From: Arthrobacter sp. V1I7
Lineage (GTDB): Bacteria > Actinomycetota > Actinomycetes > Actinomycetales > Micrococcaceae
DNA: 64,000 nucleotides
Reading direction: 5' to 3'
NCBI RefSeq assembly: GCF_030817015.1
Contig: NZ_JAUSYS010000001.1
Span: 3,782,001 to 3,846,000, forward strand
A program made the translations under genes and the position numbers. The notes beneath the pieces were generated by a model, which was given only the letters and a program-made list of their open reading frames with translations, was not told the origin of the DNA and searched no databases. Below, in pieces: positions 28,090 to 36,787 of the stretch; positions within the stretch are counted from its first letter, which is position 1, and each line of letters opens with the position of its first letter.

Positions 28090-29415
28090 TTATCTCCCCA
28101 CGGCCGCAGCGTCGTCGTAGTCGGCCCAGCCCACGGGCAGCCCGAGCCCACGCACGGTTTCAGGCGTGGCGGTTCCTTCCGCTCCGACGACGGCGACGGC
28201 AGTGACGTTGAGCTGCGAGGCGAGAACCTTGACCCAGCGCGCGGTGTCCTCATGCTTGCGCCCGGCGTCCACCACAACCCAGAGCTGGTCGGCGGAGATC
28301 GCGGCGACAGACTGCAGCCGCGCGACGGTGTCACGGGCTTTTCCCAGCCCGAAGGCAACAAGCACAGTCTGGTCCGTCAGCACCGCGTGGGCCCGGGCCG
28401 CCGTCGCGCTTTGACGACCGTCCACGTGCAGATGACCATAGGCGGACAACGTCCCGGCCGTGCGCACGTCCGCGCCGCCGGCCGCCATGGACATGGCCAG
28501 GGCCGCGTCGAGCGCGTCCTCCCCGAGGCCGACGAGAATCACAAGGTCGCCGGCCCCGGATAACAGGACCGGAACGGTTTCGCGTGGCTGCGCCGGCGCG
28601 GGCGGGCGTTCATCAACCGCCGGATACGCCGGAATCGGCGTGACCGGCACGCCCGGCACGTCCGCGCTGCCGGTGGCTGTGGCGGCGGCGGGGGCGGAGG
28701 TTCCCGTCGAGCTGCCGGTGGCGGTGGCGGCGGCGGCCGCTCTGCCGGTGGGGGCGGGGGCTCTGGCGGGGACGACGGCGGCGGTGGCGGGTTCCCGCAG
28801 CCCGGCGCCGAGCTGTTCGAGCAGTTGGGCAAAGTCCGGCGACTCCGTTGACACACCGGCACTCCCGGGGCGGTGCAGGTTGAGCTCGGCCGCGTCGGCC
28901 TCTTCGAGCAGCGCCGCGATGGCGGAACCCTGCAGCTGGTGGGAGGGGACGGCAGCCGCGGCCCGGACACGAGCCAGGACGGGGCGGGACGGGACCGCGG
29001 GCGGGACCGCGCGGGAAGCGGCGGAGGCGATGCGGGAAGCCGTCGCCGGCGCGCCGGTTCCGGAGCCTTTTTCGGCGACGGGCGGCCCAAGGGCATCCGC
29101 GTCGGGCGGGACATCCGCGTCCGGCCGGGCGTCCGCGTCGGGCCGGACATCCGCGTCCGGCCGTACATCCGCGTCTGGCCGGGCGTCCGCGTCGGTGAGG
29201 ATGTCAGGGTCGGGCACCACTTCGCCCGTGACCACGTCATGACTGGGCAGCACTTCGACGATCGCCTCGTAGCGGTCGCCGGCGAAGAGGCCCGCGATCC
29301 CGGGGCTGATGACGCGTTCCGCGGAGACGATCCGGGCCGCGGGGCCGTGCTGCTGTTCCGCCTTGCGGCGGATTTCCTCGAGCGAGGCTCCCTTAAGCCG
29401 ATAGCGGTTCGGCAT
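28090..29415 (-). CDS. FlhF-like protein with a degenerate P-loop
   Basis: A 441-residue protein in the flhF position, overlapping flhA by 23 bases and preceding csrA. Residues 1-55 (RYRLKGASLEEIRRKAEQQH, then ARIVSAERVISPGIAGLF) match the FlhF N-terminal domain. A long Pro/Ala/Asp-rich linker follows, with an 18-bp DNA repeat encoding P-D-A-D-V-R. The last 160 residues keep the spacing of an SRP-type GTPase, ending ATPETVRGLGLPVGW, but the Walker A loop GxxGxGKTT is replaced by LVGLGEDALDAALAMS with no Lys-Thr. It should not hydrolyse GTP in the usual way. A role in placing the flagellum or stimulating export is possible. Confidence 0.72.
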   Translation of the reverse strand: MPNRYRLKGASLEEIRRKAEQQHGPAARIVSAERVISPGIAGLFAGDRYEAIVEVLPSHDVVTGEVVPDPDILTDADARPDADVRPDADVRPDADARPDADVPPDADALGPPVAEKGSGTGAPATASRIASAASRAVPPAVPSRPVLARVRAAAAVPSHQLQGSAIAALLEEADAAELNLHRPGSAGVSTESPDFAQLLEQLGAGLREPATAAVVPARAPAPTGRAAAAATATGSSTGTSAPAAATATGSADVPGVPVTPIPAYPAVDERPPAPAQPRETVPVLLSGAGDLVILVGLGEDALDAALAMSMAAGGADVRTAGTLSAYGHLHVDGRQSATAARAHAVLTDQTVLVAFGLGKARDTVARLQSVAAISADQLWVVVDAGRKHEDTARWVKVLASQLNVTAVAVVGAEGTATPETVRGLGLPVGWADYDDAAAVGR

Positions 29416-31441
29416 GGCGTACCACTCCTACTGTTTCGATCCGGACGTTGGCTGAAGTGACTTCGCGGTAGGACAGCACCGGCACGGAGCCGGGCTGGCT
29501 CCCCACGAGGCGGCGGATCGCCGGGCGGAGCGCCGGCGCGCAGACCAGCACGGCCTGGCGGTTGGCAGCGGCAGCGGAGTCGACGGCGGACGCAACCGAG
29601 CGCAGCACGGCGTCGAGCCGGTCCTGGCCCATCACGATCTGGCTGCCGCCCTCGGCCGGCCGCATGTCCTCGAGCATGGACTGCTCCAGGAGCGGGTCGA
29701 TCATGATCACGTTGAGCACGGGGCCGTCCATGAACTTGGCCGTCAGCGCGGGGCCCAGGGCCTGGCGGGCTGATTCCACCAGGGATTCGGGATCGGTGGA
29801 GATCTTGGCGCGCAGGGTGAGCGCCTCGTAGATCCGGGCCAGATCGTTGATCGGCACCTGCTCATCCAGCAGGCCCTGAAGCACGCGCTGGAGTTCAGCC
29901 AGGGAGAGCAGCGACGGGGTGAGCTCGTCGACGGCGGAGGGGCTCTGCTTGCGCACGCCCTCGGTGAGCACCCGGACGTCCTCGCGGGACAACAGGCGGG
30001 AGGCGTTGGCTGTCACGATCGAGGACAGATGCGTGACCAGGACGGAGACACGGTCGATCACGGTGGCACCGGTCATCTCCGCATTGTGGCGCATTTCCGC
30101 CGGAATCCATTTGCCGGCGAGGCCGAACACCGGCTCGATCATCGCGGCGCCGGGAAGTGAATCGAGGTTGTCGCCCAGGGCCAGCATCTGGCCGGAGGGG
30201 GCAGTGCCGCGGCCGGCCTCCACCCCGGCGATCCGGATGGCATAGCTGGCCAGCGGCAGGTCCACGCTGTCCCGGGTGCGGACCGGCGGGATGACAAGCC
30301 CCAGCTCCATGGCGATCTTGTGCCGCAGGGACCGGACGCGGGCCAGCAGATCGTCCGAGGCGCCGGAGACCATGTCCACGAGGTCGGGGGCGAGCAGGAT
30401 TTCCACCGGATGGATGCGCATGTCCTCGAGCAGTTTTTCGTTCGGGTCCAGCTCCGGAAAGCTCAGCGCCGTCGCCTCGGCTTCGGCGGACTTCTCGTCC
30501 TGCCGTTGCTTGGCGGCGACCCGGCGGGACGCGAAGAGCAGCCCGGCACCGACCAGGATGAACGGCAGGGGCGGCATGCCGGGGATCAGGGCCATGGCGA
30601 TCGCGGCGAAGCCGGCAATCATCAGTGCGCTGGGCGACTGCATCAGCTGCGTGGACGCCGTGCTGCCCATGTCCGATTCGGCGTTTGACCGGGTCACGAT
30701 CATGCCGGTGGCGACGGCCATCAGCAGGGCCGGGATCTGGGTGACCAGCCCGTCCCCCATCGTGAGGAGGCCATAGGTGTTCAGGGCGTCACCGATCTCC
30801 ATGCCGCGCTGCAGCAGGCCGATGGCAATGCCGCCGACAAAGTTGATGATGATGATGATGAGGCCGGCAATTGCGTCGCCCTTGACGAATTTGGACGCGC
30901 CGTCCATGGCGCCGTAGAAGTCGGCCTCCGCCGAGACCTCGGCCCGCCGCTCCCGGGCCTGCGTGTCCGTGATCAGCCCCGCGTTGAGGTCGGCGTCGAT
31001 CGCCATCTGCTTGCCGGGCATGGCGTCGAGGGTGAAGCGGGCGCCGACTTCCGCGACGCGCTCGGCGCCCTTGGTGACGACCACGAACTGGATGACCACG
31101 AGGATCAGGAACACGACCGCACCGATGATCAAGGATCCGCCAACGGTGACATGGCCAAAGGCTTCGATCACCTGCCCGGCGTACCCCTCCCCCAGCACCA
31201 GCCGGGTGGAGGCCACGTTGAGACCCAGCCGGAACAGCGTGGCGACGAGCAGCAACGAGGGGAACACGGAGAAGTCCAGCGGCTTCTTCACGAACATGCT
31301 GGTCAACAGGACGAGGAGCGCCAGCAGGATGTTGCAGATAATGAGGAAGTCCAGCAGCGGCGCGGGCAACGGAACGACCAGCAGCATCACAATGCCCACA
31401 ATGCCGACGGGCACACTCAGTCGGGCGAGCCTGTTGTTCAT
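29393..31441 (-). CDS. flhA: Flagellar export gate protein FlhA
   Basis: A 682-residue protein of the type III export gate, the proton-driven ring through which rod, hook and filament subunits pass. About eight membrane helices lie in the first 310 residues. The FHIPEP-family segment RRAEVSAEADFYGAMDGASK is present in the cytosolic loop between helices. The C-terminal half is the soluble nonamer ring that docks chaperone-substrate complexes. Length is normal. ATG at 31441 with an AGGA upstream; 49 bases separate it from flhB. Its end overlaps the flhF-like gene. Confidence 0.97.
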   Translation of the reverse strand: MNNRLARLSVPVGIVGIVMLLVVPLPAPLLDFLIICNILLALLVLLTSMFVKKPLDFSVFPSLLLVATLFRLGLNVASTRLVLGEGYAGQVIEAFGHVTVGGSLIIGAVVFLILVVIQFVVVTKGAERVAEVGARFTLDAMPGKQMAIDADLNAGLITDTQARERRAEVSAEADFYGAMDGASKFVKGDAIAGLIIIIINFVGGIAIGLLQRGMEIGDALNTYGLLTMGDGLVTQIPALLMAVATGMIVTRSNAESDMGSTASTQLMQSPSALMIAGFAAIAMALIPGMPPLPFILVGAGLLFASRRVAAKQRQDEKSAEAEATALSFPELDPNEKLLEDMRIHPVEILLAPDLVDMVSGASDDLLARVRSLRHKIAMELGLVIPPVRTRDSVDLPLASYAIRIAGVEAGRGTAPSGQMLALGDNLDSLPGAAMIEPVFGLAGKWIPAEMRHNAEMTGATVIDRVSVLVTHLSSIVTANASRLLSREDVRVLTEGVRKQSPSAVDELTPSLLSLAELQRVLQGLLDEQVPINDLARIYEALTLRAKISTDPESLVESARQALGPALTAKFMDGPVLNVIMIDPLLEQSMLEDMRPAEGGSQIVMGQDRLDAVLRSVASAVDSAAAANRQAVLVCAPALRPAIRRLVGSQPGSVPVLSYREVTSANVRIETVGVVRHAEPLSA

Positions 31442-31490
31442 GGTGCGGTCCTTTCACAGACGCTGGTTCGAAAACTGTTCAGCCCGCGCT

Positions 31491-32588
31491 TCATACCGGG
31501 CTCCCTACGGCGGCGGGTGCGCTCATCCGGTGCATTCCCGAGGCGGCGCCGCGAGCCTTGAGCGCCATGACGAAGGCGAGGACCCCGGCCACGGCGCGGT
31601 AGAAGTCCACCGGGATCTCGTGGCCGAGCTCGCAGGCCTCGTGGAGTGCCCGCGCCAGCGGGATGTCCTGGACCATCGGCACGTTTTTCGCCTCGGCCTC
31701 TTCCCTGATCCTGGCCGCCACGTGGCCTGCACCCTTGGCCACCACGCGCGGCGCGGACTTTCCCGGTTCGTACTTGAGGGCCACCGCCACGTGCGTTGGG
31801 TTGACCAGCACGACGTCGGAGTCCCCGATCGCGGCAATCATGCGGTTCCGGCTCATCGCCATCTGCCGTGCCCGGCGCTGGGACCGGATGAGCGGATCGC
31901 CTTCGCTGTTCTTGTTCTCGTCCTGGACTTCCTTCTTGGACATCCGGGTCTTCTTCCGGTTGCGCCGCATCACCACAAAGAAGTCCGCGGCGGCCAGCAC
32001 GATTCCTGCGGCCACGGCGAACTGGACCAGGGCGGAGACCCCGCCGGCTGCCGCCTGCACCACGCCCGCCACCGGCAGCCCCCCGGCTGTCAGCAGGACG
32101 GGGATGAGTCCCTGCACGACGCTGTACAACACGAGGCCCACCACGGTGGCCTTCAACAGGGCCTTCACCCCGCCCCAGACTGCCTGGGCACCGAAGCTCC
32201 GCTTCAGCCCGCTCAGCAGGTTGAAGTGTTCGAAGTCGAATTTGAACTTCTTGAAGTGCACTCCGCCCTGCACCGCGGAACCGGCAAGGACCACAATAAA
32301 TACGACGATCAGCATGGGCCCGACGATCCCGGCGATGGCGGCGAGTCCGTCCTCCAGCGCCTTGATGGCCTTGCCCGGGTCCGGTTCGGCGATAATGCCC
32401 CGGATACTGAAGAGCTGGTCCGTGGCGGCGTTGGAAGCACGCTCAACCGTGGACGGGATCATGATAGCGGCCGCGCCCACGCCCACCCATGCGGTGAGGT
32501 CCTGGGACCTGGAAAGCTGGCCCTTGGACCGGACCTCCTTCATCCGTTTGTCGGTGGCCTCCTCGGTTTTTTCCTGGGAATCAGCCAT
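31491..32588 (-). CDS. flhB: Flagellar export switch protein FlhB
   Basis: A 365-residue gate protein with four membrane helices and a cytosolic autocleaving domain. The N-P-T-H cleavage motif is at about residues 263-266 (VLVNPTHVAVAL). Cleavage there switches export from hook to filament substrates in step with FliK. The N-terminal EKTEEATDKRMKEVRSKGQL is the conserved start. Its GTG/ATG start shares a base with the fliR stop. Confidence 0.97.
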   Translation of the reverse strand: MADSQEKTEEATDKRMKEVRSKGQLSRSQDLTAWVGVGAAAIMIPSTVERASNAATDQLFSIRGIIAEPDPGKAIKALEDGLAAIAGIVGPMLIVVFIVVLAGSAVQGGVHFKKFKFDFEHFNLLSGLKRSFGAQAVWGGVKALLKATVVGLVLYSVVQGLIPVLLTAGGLPVAGVVQAAAGGVSALVQFAVAAGIVLAAADFFVVMRRNRKKTRMSKKEVQDENKNSEGDPLIRSQRRARQMAMSRNRMIAAIGDSDVVLVNPTHVAVALKYEPGKSAPRVVAKGAGHVAARIREEAEAKNVPMVQDIPLARALHEACELGHEIPVDFYRAVAGVLAFVMALKARGAASGMHRMSAPAAVGSPV

Positions 32589-33346
32589 CAGCCCACCCCC
32601 AGCACTGTCTTCGCGGCCTGGCCGGCGAGGCTGGAGACGATTCTCGGCAGGGCCAGGAACATGAAGCCGGCCAGCGCCAGCGTCATGAGGATTTTCAGCG
32701 GGAACCCCAGGGAGAATGCATTAAGCGCCGGTGCCACGCGGGTCAGCAGGCCGAGCCCGACGTCGGCGAGGAACAGCACCACGATCAGCGGTCCGGCGAT
32801 CTGGACGGCGGCGAGGAACATGCCGGTGACCGCCGTCGTCATCGCCTGTACCGGCTGGCCGAGGTCGATTCCGCCGGCGAGGGGCAGTGCGGCGAAGCTG
32901 CCGGTCAGGCCGGTGATGACGAGCTGGTAGCCGTCGGACGCGAACAGCAGCGCCAAGGCCGCCATCTGCAGGAGCCGGGTGAACTGGGCGCCGTTGACCA
33001 TCATCTGGGGGTCGAAGGCCTGGGCCATCTGGAATCCGCTGAAGAGGTCGATCAGGCTGCCGGCGGACTGGATGGCGGCGAAGATGACCATAACGAGGAA
33101 GCCCAGGGCCAGTCCGGTGATGAGTTCGAGCACCACGCCCGTGAGGAAGCCTGCGGTGTCCCGGGGGGCGTAGCCTCCGGCGACACGCTGCGACACGGCG
33201 AGGCCCAGGCCGAGCCCGAGCATCGCCTTGATCCTGGCCGGGAACGCGTGGTGGGCGAAGGGAGGTGCCACGATCAGGAACGCCGTCATCCGGACGGTGG
33301 CCAGCAGGAGCACCTCCAGCCACGTCGGGTCGATCGGGATGCCCAC
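32588..33346 (-). CDS. fliR: Flagellar export gate protein FliR
   Basis: A 252-residue membrane protein of the FliPQR pore with about six helices. The APPFAHHAFPARIKAMLGLG segment near the start and VLFLADVGLGLLTRVAPALN near the end fit the family. It lies between fliQ and flhB with one- or two-base junctions. It forms the helical export pore together with FliP and FliQ. Confidence 0.95.
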   Translation of the reverse strand: MGIPIDPTWLEVLLLATVRMTAFLIVAPPFAHHAFPARIKAMLGLGLGLAVSQRVAGGYAPRDTAGFLTGVVLELITGLALGFLVMVIFAAIQSAGSLIDLFSGFQMAQAFDPQMMVNGAQFTRLLQMAALALLFASDGYQLVITGLTGSFAALPLAGGIDLGQPVQAMTTAVTGMFLAAVQIAGPLIVVLFLADVGLGLLTRVAPALNAFSLGFPLKILMTLALAGFMFLALPRIVSSLAGQAAKTVLGVG

Positions 33347-33347
33347 G

Positions 33348-33623
33348 TCACAGGCCTCCGAGCAGGGACGGGATCCTGGCGAAGAGGTCGTTGGTGAAGG
33401 CGACCATCTCGGAGATCATCCAGTGCCCGCAGATCACGAGGGCAACGGCGACGGCGGCGGCCTTGGGTACGAAGGACAGGGTGGCTTCCTGCAGCTGGGT
33501 GATGGACTGCAGCAGCGAGATGGCCAGGCCGACGACCAGCGCCGTGACCAGCACGGGGGCGGACAGTTTGGCGGCCACGATCATCGCCTGGAGGCAGATG
33601 TCCAGGACGGCGTTGGCGTTCAT
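33348..33623 (-). CDS. fliQ: Flagellar export gate protein FliQ
   Basis: A 91-residue, two-helix membrane protein, of normal length. LISLLQSITQLQEATLSFVP-type motif (AISLLQSITQLQEATLSFVP) is diagnostic. The ATG at 33623 overlaps the fliP stop by four bases, so the two are translationally coupled. Several copies surround FliP in the export pore. Confidence 0.96.
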   Translation of the reverse strand: MNANAVLDICLQAMIVAAKLSAPVLVTALVVGLAISLLQSITQLQEATLSFVPKAAAVAVALVICGHWMISEMVAFTNDLFARIPSLLGGL

Positions 33624-34501
33624 CCGGTGCCCGAATAACTTTGGATCAGCGAGGTGATGATCAGTCCCCAGCCGTCCACGAGGATGAACAGCAGGATCTT
33701 GAACGGCAGCGAGATCATCACCGGCGGGAGCATCATCATGCCCATCGACATGAGCGCCGCGGAGACCACGAGGTCGATCACGAGGAACGGGATGAAGATG
33801 ACGAAGCCGATGATGAAGGCGGCGCGCAGCTCGGAAATCATGAAGGCGGGGATGAGGGTCTGCAGCGGCACGGCCTCCGGGGTGGCCGGGTTCTCGGCTC
33901 CCGCGGCCCGGGACATGAGGGCGATGTCCTCTTCCCGAGTGTGGGCCAGCATGAACTGCTGGAGGGGTCCGGAGGCTGCGCTGACGGCGCCGTTGAAGTC
34001 CAGGCTTCCGTTGAGGTACGGCTGGATCCCGAGGTTGTTCATCTCGTTGATGACGGGCCACATCACGAAGATCGAGAGGAACAGCGACAGGCCGGCGAGC
34101 ACCTGGTTGGGCGGGATGGACGGCAGAGACAGCGCATTGCGGGTCATGGCCAGGACCACGAAGATCTTGGTGAAGGACGTCATCATCAGCAGCAGCGCCG
34201 GCGCGACGGAAAGAATCGTGATCCCGATCAGGGTCAGCACGGCCGTGGACGGTTTGCCGTCCATGCCGTTGATCTCGATGTTGACGCTGCCGCCGTCGGG
34301 GTTCGCCGGATCCGTCGGGGCCACCGGCGGGGTGGGATCGATGGGGGCGGCGTGGCCGGCGGAGGCGTTCAGCCACAGCAGCAGGACGGCGAGCAGGACG
34401 GCGGCGAGCCCCACCACGAACGCCCTGGCCGGCCGGAACCGGTCAGGGGCGGCAGTTGCCGGGCGCGCGGAAGGAGGGCGGGCGGCGAGCGGGCGGATCA
34501 A
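33620..34501 (-). CDS. fliP: Flagellar export gate protein FliP
   Basis: A 293-residue membrane protein that nucleates the export pore. After a basic, Pro/Ala-rich N-terminus and a cleavable-type signal segment (about residues 27-51) comes an extracellular stretch. The conserved core follows: MMTSFTKIFVVLAMTRNALS, LSLFLSIFVMWPVINEMN, the AFMISELRAAFIIGFVIFIP helix and MGMMMLPPVMISLPFKILLF. Coupled to fliO upstream and fliQ downstream by ATGA overlaps. Confidence 0.97.
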   Translation of the reverse strand: MIRPLAARPPSARPATAAPDRFRPARAFVVGLAAVLLAVLLLWLNASAGHAAPIDPTPPVAPTDPANPDGGSVNIEINGMDGKPSTAVLTLIGITILSVAPALLLMMTSFTKIFVVLAMTRNALSLPSIPPNQVLAGLSLFLSIFVMWPVINEMNNLGIQPYLNGSLDFNGAVSAASGPLQQFMLAHTREEDIALMSRAAGAENPATPEAVPLQTLIPAFMISELRAAFIIGFVIFIPFLVIDLVVSAALMSMGMMMLPPVMISLPFKILLFILVDGWGLIITSLIQSYSGTG

Positions 34502-35127
34502 TTACGGCGCCCGCTCCTGAGCGCGGCAGCGGCCTGCTTCCAGGTGGAGCCGGCAAGAATCGATCCGTGCATCGGCGGGTGCCCGGAGGCGGCGGCGCGG
34601 CTGGCGGGCCCGCGTCCATGGGAGTCCCGGTGGAGGGTGCTGCGGCGGGACAGCGGCACGGTGTCGTCGGATTCGCCGGAACGAGCCCGGGCCTCCCCGC
34701 CGTCGCTGGCCAGGGCCGCTGCCGGCGCGCCTGCCGGCCCGGCTGCCGGCGAACCTTCCGCGCGGCCGTCCCTGCCAAGGTCCGGTCCATTGGAGACGGG
34801 CCCGATGCCGGAGAGGATCCGGGCGAAGTCCGCGGATCGGCGCTGGGTCTCGGGAGCGGCTGGCTCGTCGGCTTCGGCCGGGATATCGCCGGTGTGCAGG
34901 ACATTGACGGCGTGCTCGGTGACGCCGAGCAGGAATCGTTGGCCCGCGGCGTCGACCACGACGACGGAGGCCTTTTGGCCGACGCTCTGGCGGCTGACGA
35001 TGGTCAGCGCGCGGTCAGCCCTCCGACGGCCGGTGCCCTGGCCTAGCCGTCGTTGCAGGAACCACATGAGGCCCAGCACCGCGCCCAGGGCCACGAGTAC
35101 CCGCAGCCCGAGGATCAGTGTGTCCAT
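34498..35127 (-). CDS. fliO: Flagellar assembly protein FliO
   Basis: A 209-residue protein with one N-terminal membrane helix (about residues 5-24) and the FliO core LTIVSRQSVGQKASVVVVDA, GQRFLLGVTEHAVNVL. FliO assists assembly of the FliP ring. The C-terminal 110 residues are a Gly/Ala/Ser-rich, disordered extension that is longer than in most FliO proteins. It starts right after the fliN stop. Confidence 0.88.
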   Translation of the reverse strand: MDTLILGLRVLVALGAVLGLMWFLQRRLGQGTGRRRADRALTIVSRQSVGQKASVVVVDAAGQRFLLGVTEHAVNVLHTGDIPAEADEPAAPETQRRSADFARILSGIGPVSNGPDLGRDGRAEGSPAAGPAGAPAAALASDGGEARARSGESDDTVPLSRRSTLHRDSHGRGPASRAAASGHPPMHGSILAGSTWKQAAAALRSGRRN

Positions 35128-35847
35128 TCAGCTGAGCCCCTCGGCGACGTCGAGGATCCGGGTGATCCGGACGGCGTAGTCCTGGTCCAGGACCACAACT
35201 TCGCCGTGCGCGATCAGCCGGCCGTTGAGCAGGACGTCCGCGGGGGCGCCCGCGGAGCGGTCCAGTTCGATGATTTTGCCCGGTTCAAGGGAGAGCACGT
35301 CGCGGACAGACATCCGGGTGCGTCCGATTTCCACGGTCAGGGCCATCTCGATGTTGTTGATCCGGCCCAGGCGGCCGGCCGCGACGTCCCCGCCGCCGAA
35401 CAGCTCGCCGCGGTCCTGGCCGGCGCTGTGCTCGCGGAGGCGGACGGCGAACCAGGCCGCGGCGTTGGCGCCGTCGGAAAGTTCGAAGACGGCCGTGTCC
35501 GGGTCGGAGAGCAGCCCGGAGGCATCGGATTCGCGCAGGTCGCTCAGGACGCCGGCGCCGAAGACGGAGCTGGCGCTTTCCATCGCGGGGCGCAGCACAT
35601 CGGTCACGGCGACGTGCCCCAGCTGGGATCCTGCCCCGGCCGCTTCATCCAGGAAGGTCCGGTCGCTGAGCATCAGCGCGAGGTCCGCCGTGACGGAACC
35701 GACGAAGGTGGCGGTGACTGCCTGGCGGGCGTAGGCGGCTGCCGCCCGGGGAGGCACGAGTGCGACAACCTTGAGGGCCACCGGGCTCGGCAGCTCCTCG
35801 ACAAGCCGCTCCGCCGACAGTTCATGCTGGGTCAGGGTGATGCTCAT
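35128..35847 (-). CDS. fliN: Flagellar switch protein FliN (FliY-like, long form)
   Basis: A 239-residue C-ring protein. The C-terminal 75 residues are the SpoA/FliN fold: RTRMSVRDVLSLEPGKIIEL, then G-A-P-A-D-V-L-L-N-G-R-L-I-A-H-G-E-V-V. The N-terminal 150 residues resemble the CheC-like part of FliY-type proteins in general shape, but I see no clear CheC phosphatase motif (D/S-x-x-x-E-x-x-N). It builds the lower C-ring with FliM. The start overlaps the fliM stop (ATGA). Confidence 0.9.
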   Translation of the reverse strand: MSITLTQHELSAERLVEELPSPVALKVVALVPPRAAAAYARQAVTATFVGSVTADLALMLSDRTFLDEAAGAGSQLGHVAVTDVLRPAMESASSVFGAGVLSDLRESDASGLLSDPDTAVFELSDGANAAAWFAVRLREHSAGQDRGELFGGGDVAAGRLGRINNIEMALTVEIGRTRMSVRDVLSLEPGKIIELDRSAGAPADVLLNGRLIAHGEVVVLDQDYAVRITRILDVAEGLS

Positions 35848-36731
35848 CGGTGGTTCTCCTCGATTGTGACAATGACGGCAGCGGCCCGGGATCCGTTGCG
35901 GGCCGGGGCTGCGGTGGCCAGCCTGGTACCGTCCAGGGTGACGTCAAACGGCCGGTTTTCCAGGTGCGGCAAGGTCAGGACGTCCCCCACGGCGAGTCCG
36001 AGGACCTGGTTGGGGGTGACGAACGAGGTCGAGAGCCGGACCGACAGTTCGACCGGCACCCGCTCCAGCTGGGCGCTGACCCGCGCTGAGTCATCCCCGC
36101 GGTTGTCCGTGGGATTGACCTTCTTGAGCCGCCCCAGCAGGATGCTGGCCGGGACAGCCAGGGTGGCCGGGGCGCTGATGTTGCCGACGTTCATGGTGAA
36201 CGAGGCCACGATCATCAGTTCGCTCGGCGCGGCGGCCTGGGCGAACTGGGAGTTGTACTGGATGGTGTCGACCCGGATGGTTTCGCTCAGCAGGGGTCCG
36301 AGGGAGTAGCCGAGGTCTTCGAGGGCCTCGTCCATGAGCCCCTTGATGAGGGCCTGTTCGATCTGCGTGAACTTACGGTCCGGCATCGGCGCATCGTTCG
36401 AGGCTCCAAGCATGCGGTTTACCCAGCCGAGCGCCGCGGGGGCGGGGAACTGCACAACGAGTTTGGAATCGTGGGCCTCGACGGCGCACAACACCATGGC
36501 CGTGACGGCAGGCAGCGACGCGGCGTATTCGTCGTAGCTGACCATGCTCACGTCTTCAAGCCGGACCACGGACTTGACGCGGACTTTGGCGGTCAGCTGG
36601 GTGCCCCATTGGCGGGCGAAGGTTTCAAAGGCCAGTTCCAGGACCCGGCTGTGTTCTCGTGCGAGCGTCGCGGGACGCCGGAAGTCATAGACGCTGACGG
36701 TCCGCTCCCGTGCCACTTCCCGCTCATCCAT
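35844..36731 (-). CDS. fliM: Flagellar motor switch protein FliM lacking the CheY-binding peptide
   Basis: A 295-residue C-ring protein with the middle domain (VYDFRRPATLAREHSRVLEL, FARQWGTQLTAKVRVK) and a C-terminal SpoA domain (LAVGDVLTLPHLENRPFDVT). FliM normally opens with a CheY-P-binding LSQxEIDALL peptide plus linker; here MDEREVARERTVSVYDF leads straight into the fold. The upstream frame runs into the promoter and motB, so a missed start is unlikely. A GTG three codons upstream (36740) would add only V-S-V. A sigma-28-like promoter lies 18 bases upstream, and fliN follows with a 4-base overlap. Confidence 0.93.
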   Translation of the reverse strand: MDEREVARERTVSVYDFRRPATLAREHSRVLELAFETFARQWGTQLTAKVRVKSVVRLEDVSMVSYDEYAASLPAVTAMVLCAVEAHDSKLVVQFPAPAALGWVNRMLGASNDAPMPDRKFTQIEQALIKGLMDEALEDLGYSLGPLLSETIRVDTIQYNSQFAQAAAPSELMIVASFTMNVGNISAPATLAVPASILLGRLKKVNPTDNRGDDSARVSAQLERVPVELSVRLSTSFVTPNQVLGLAVGDVLTLPHLENRPFDVTLDGTRLATAAPARNGSRAAAVIVTIEENHR

Positions 36732-36748
36732 AACACTCACGGTTGCCA

Positions 36749-36775
36749 CTATCGGCCGGGGATCCGCCGCCGTAA
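36749..36775 (-). promoter_or_regulatory. Sigma-28-type promoter before fliM
   Basis: Read leftward: TTAC (36772-36775), 15 bases, GCCGATAG (36749-36756), in the 56-base motB-fliM gap. It matches the other flagellar promoters here in both sequence and spacing. It would give fliM a leader of about ten bases. Confidence 0.72.
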
Positions 36776-36787
36776 GCAGCCGGGCGG

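Noticed and set aside
30963..32930. 655-codon rightward frame opposite flhA/flhB
   Set aside because: Shadow frame; changes character at the flhA-flhB gap and lacks any family motif.
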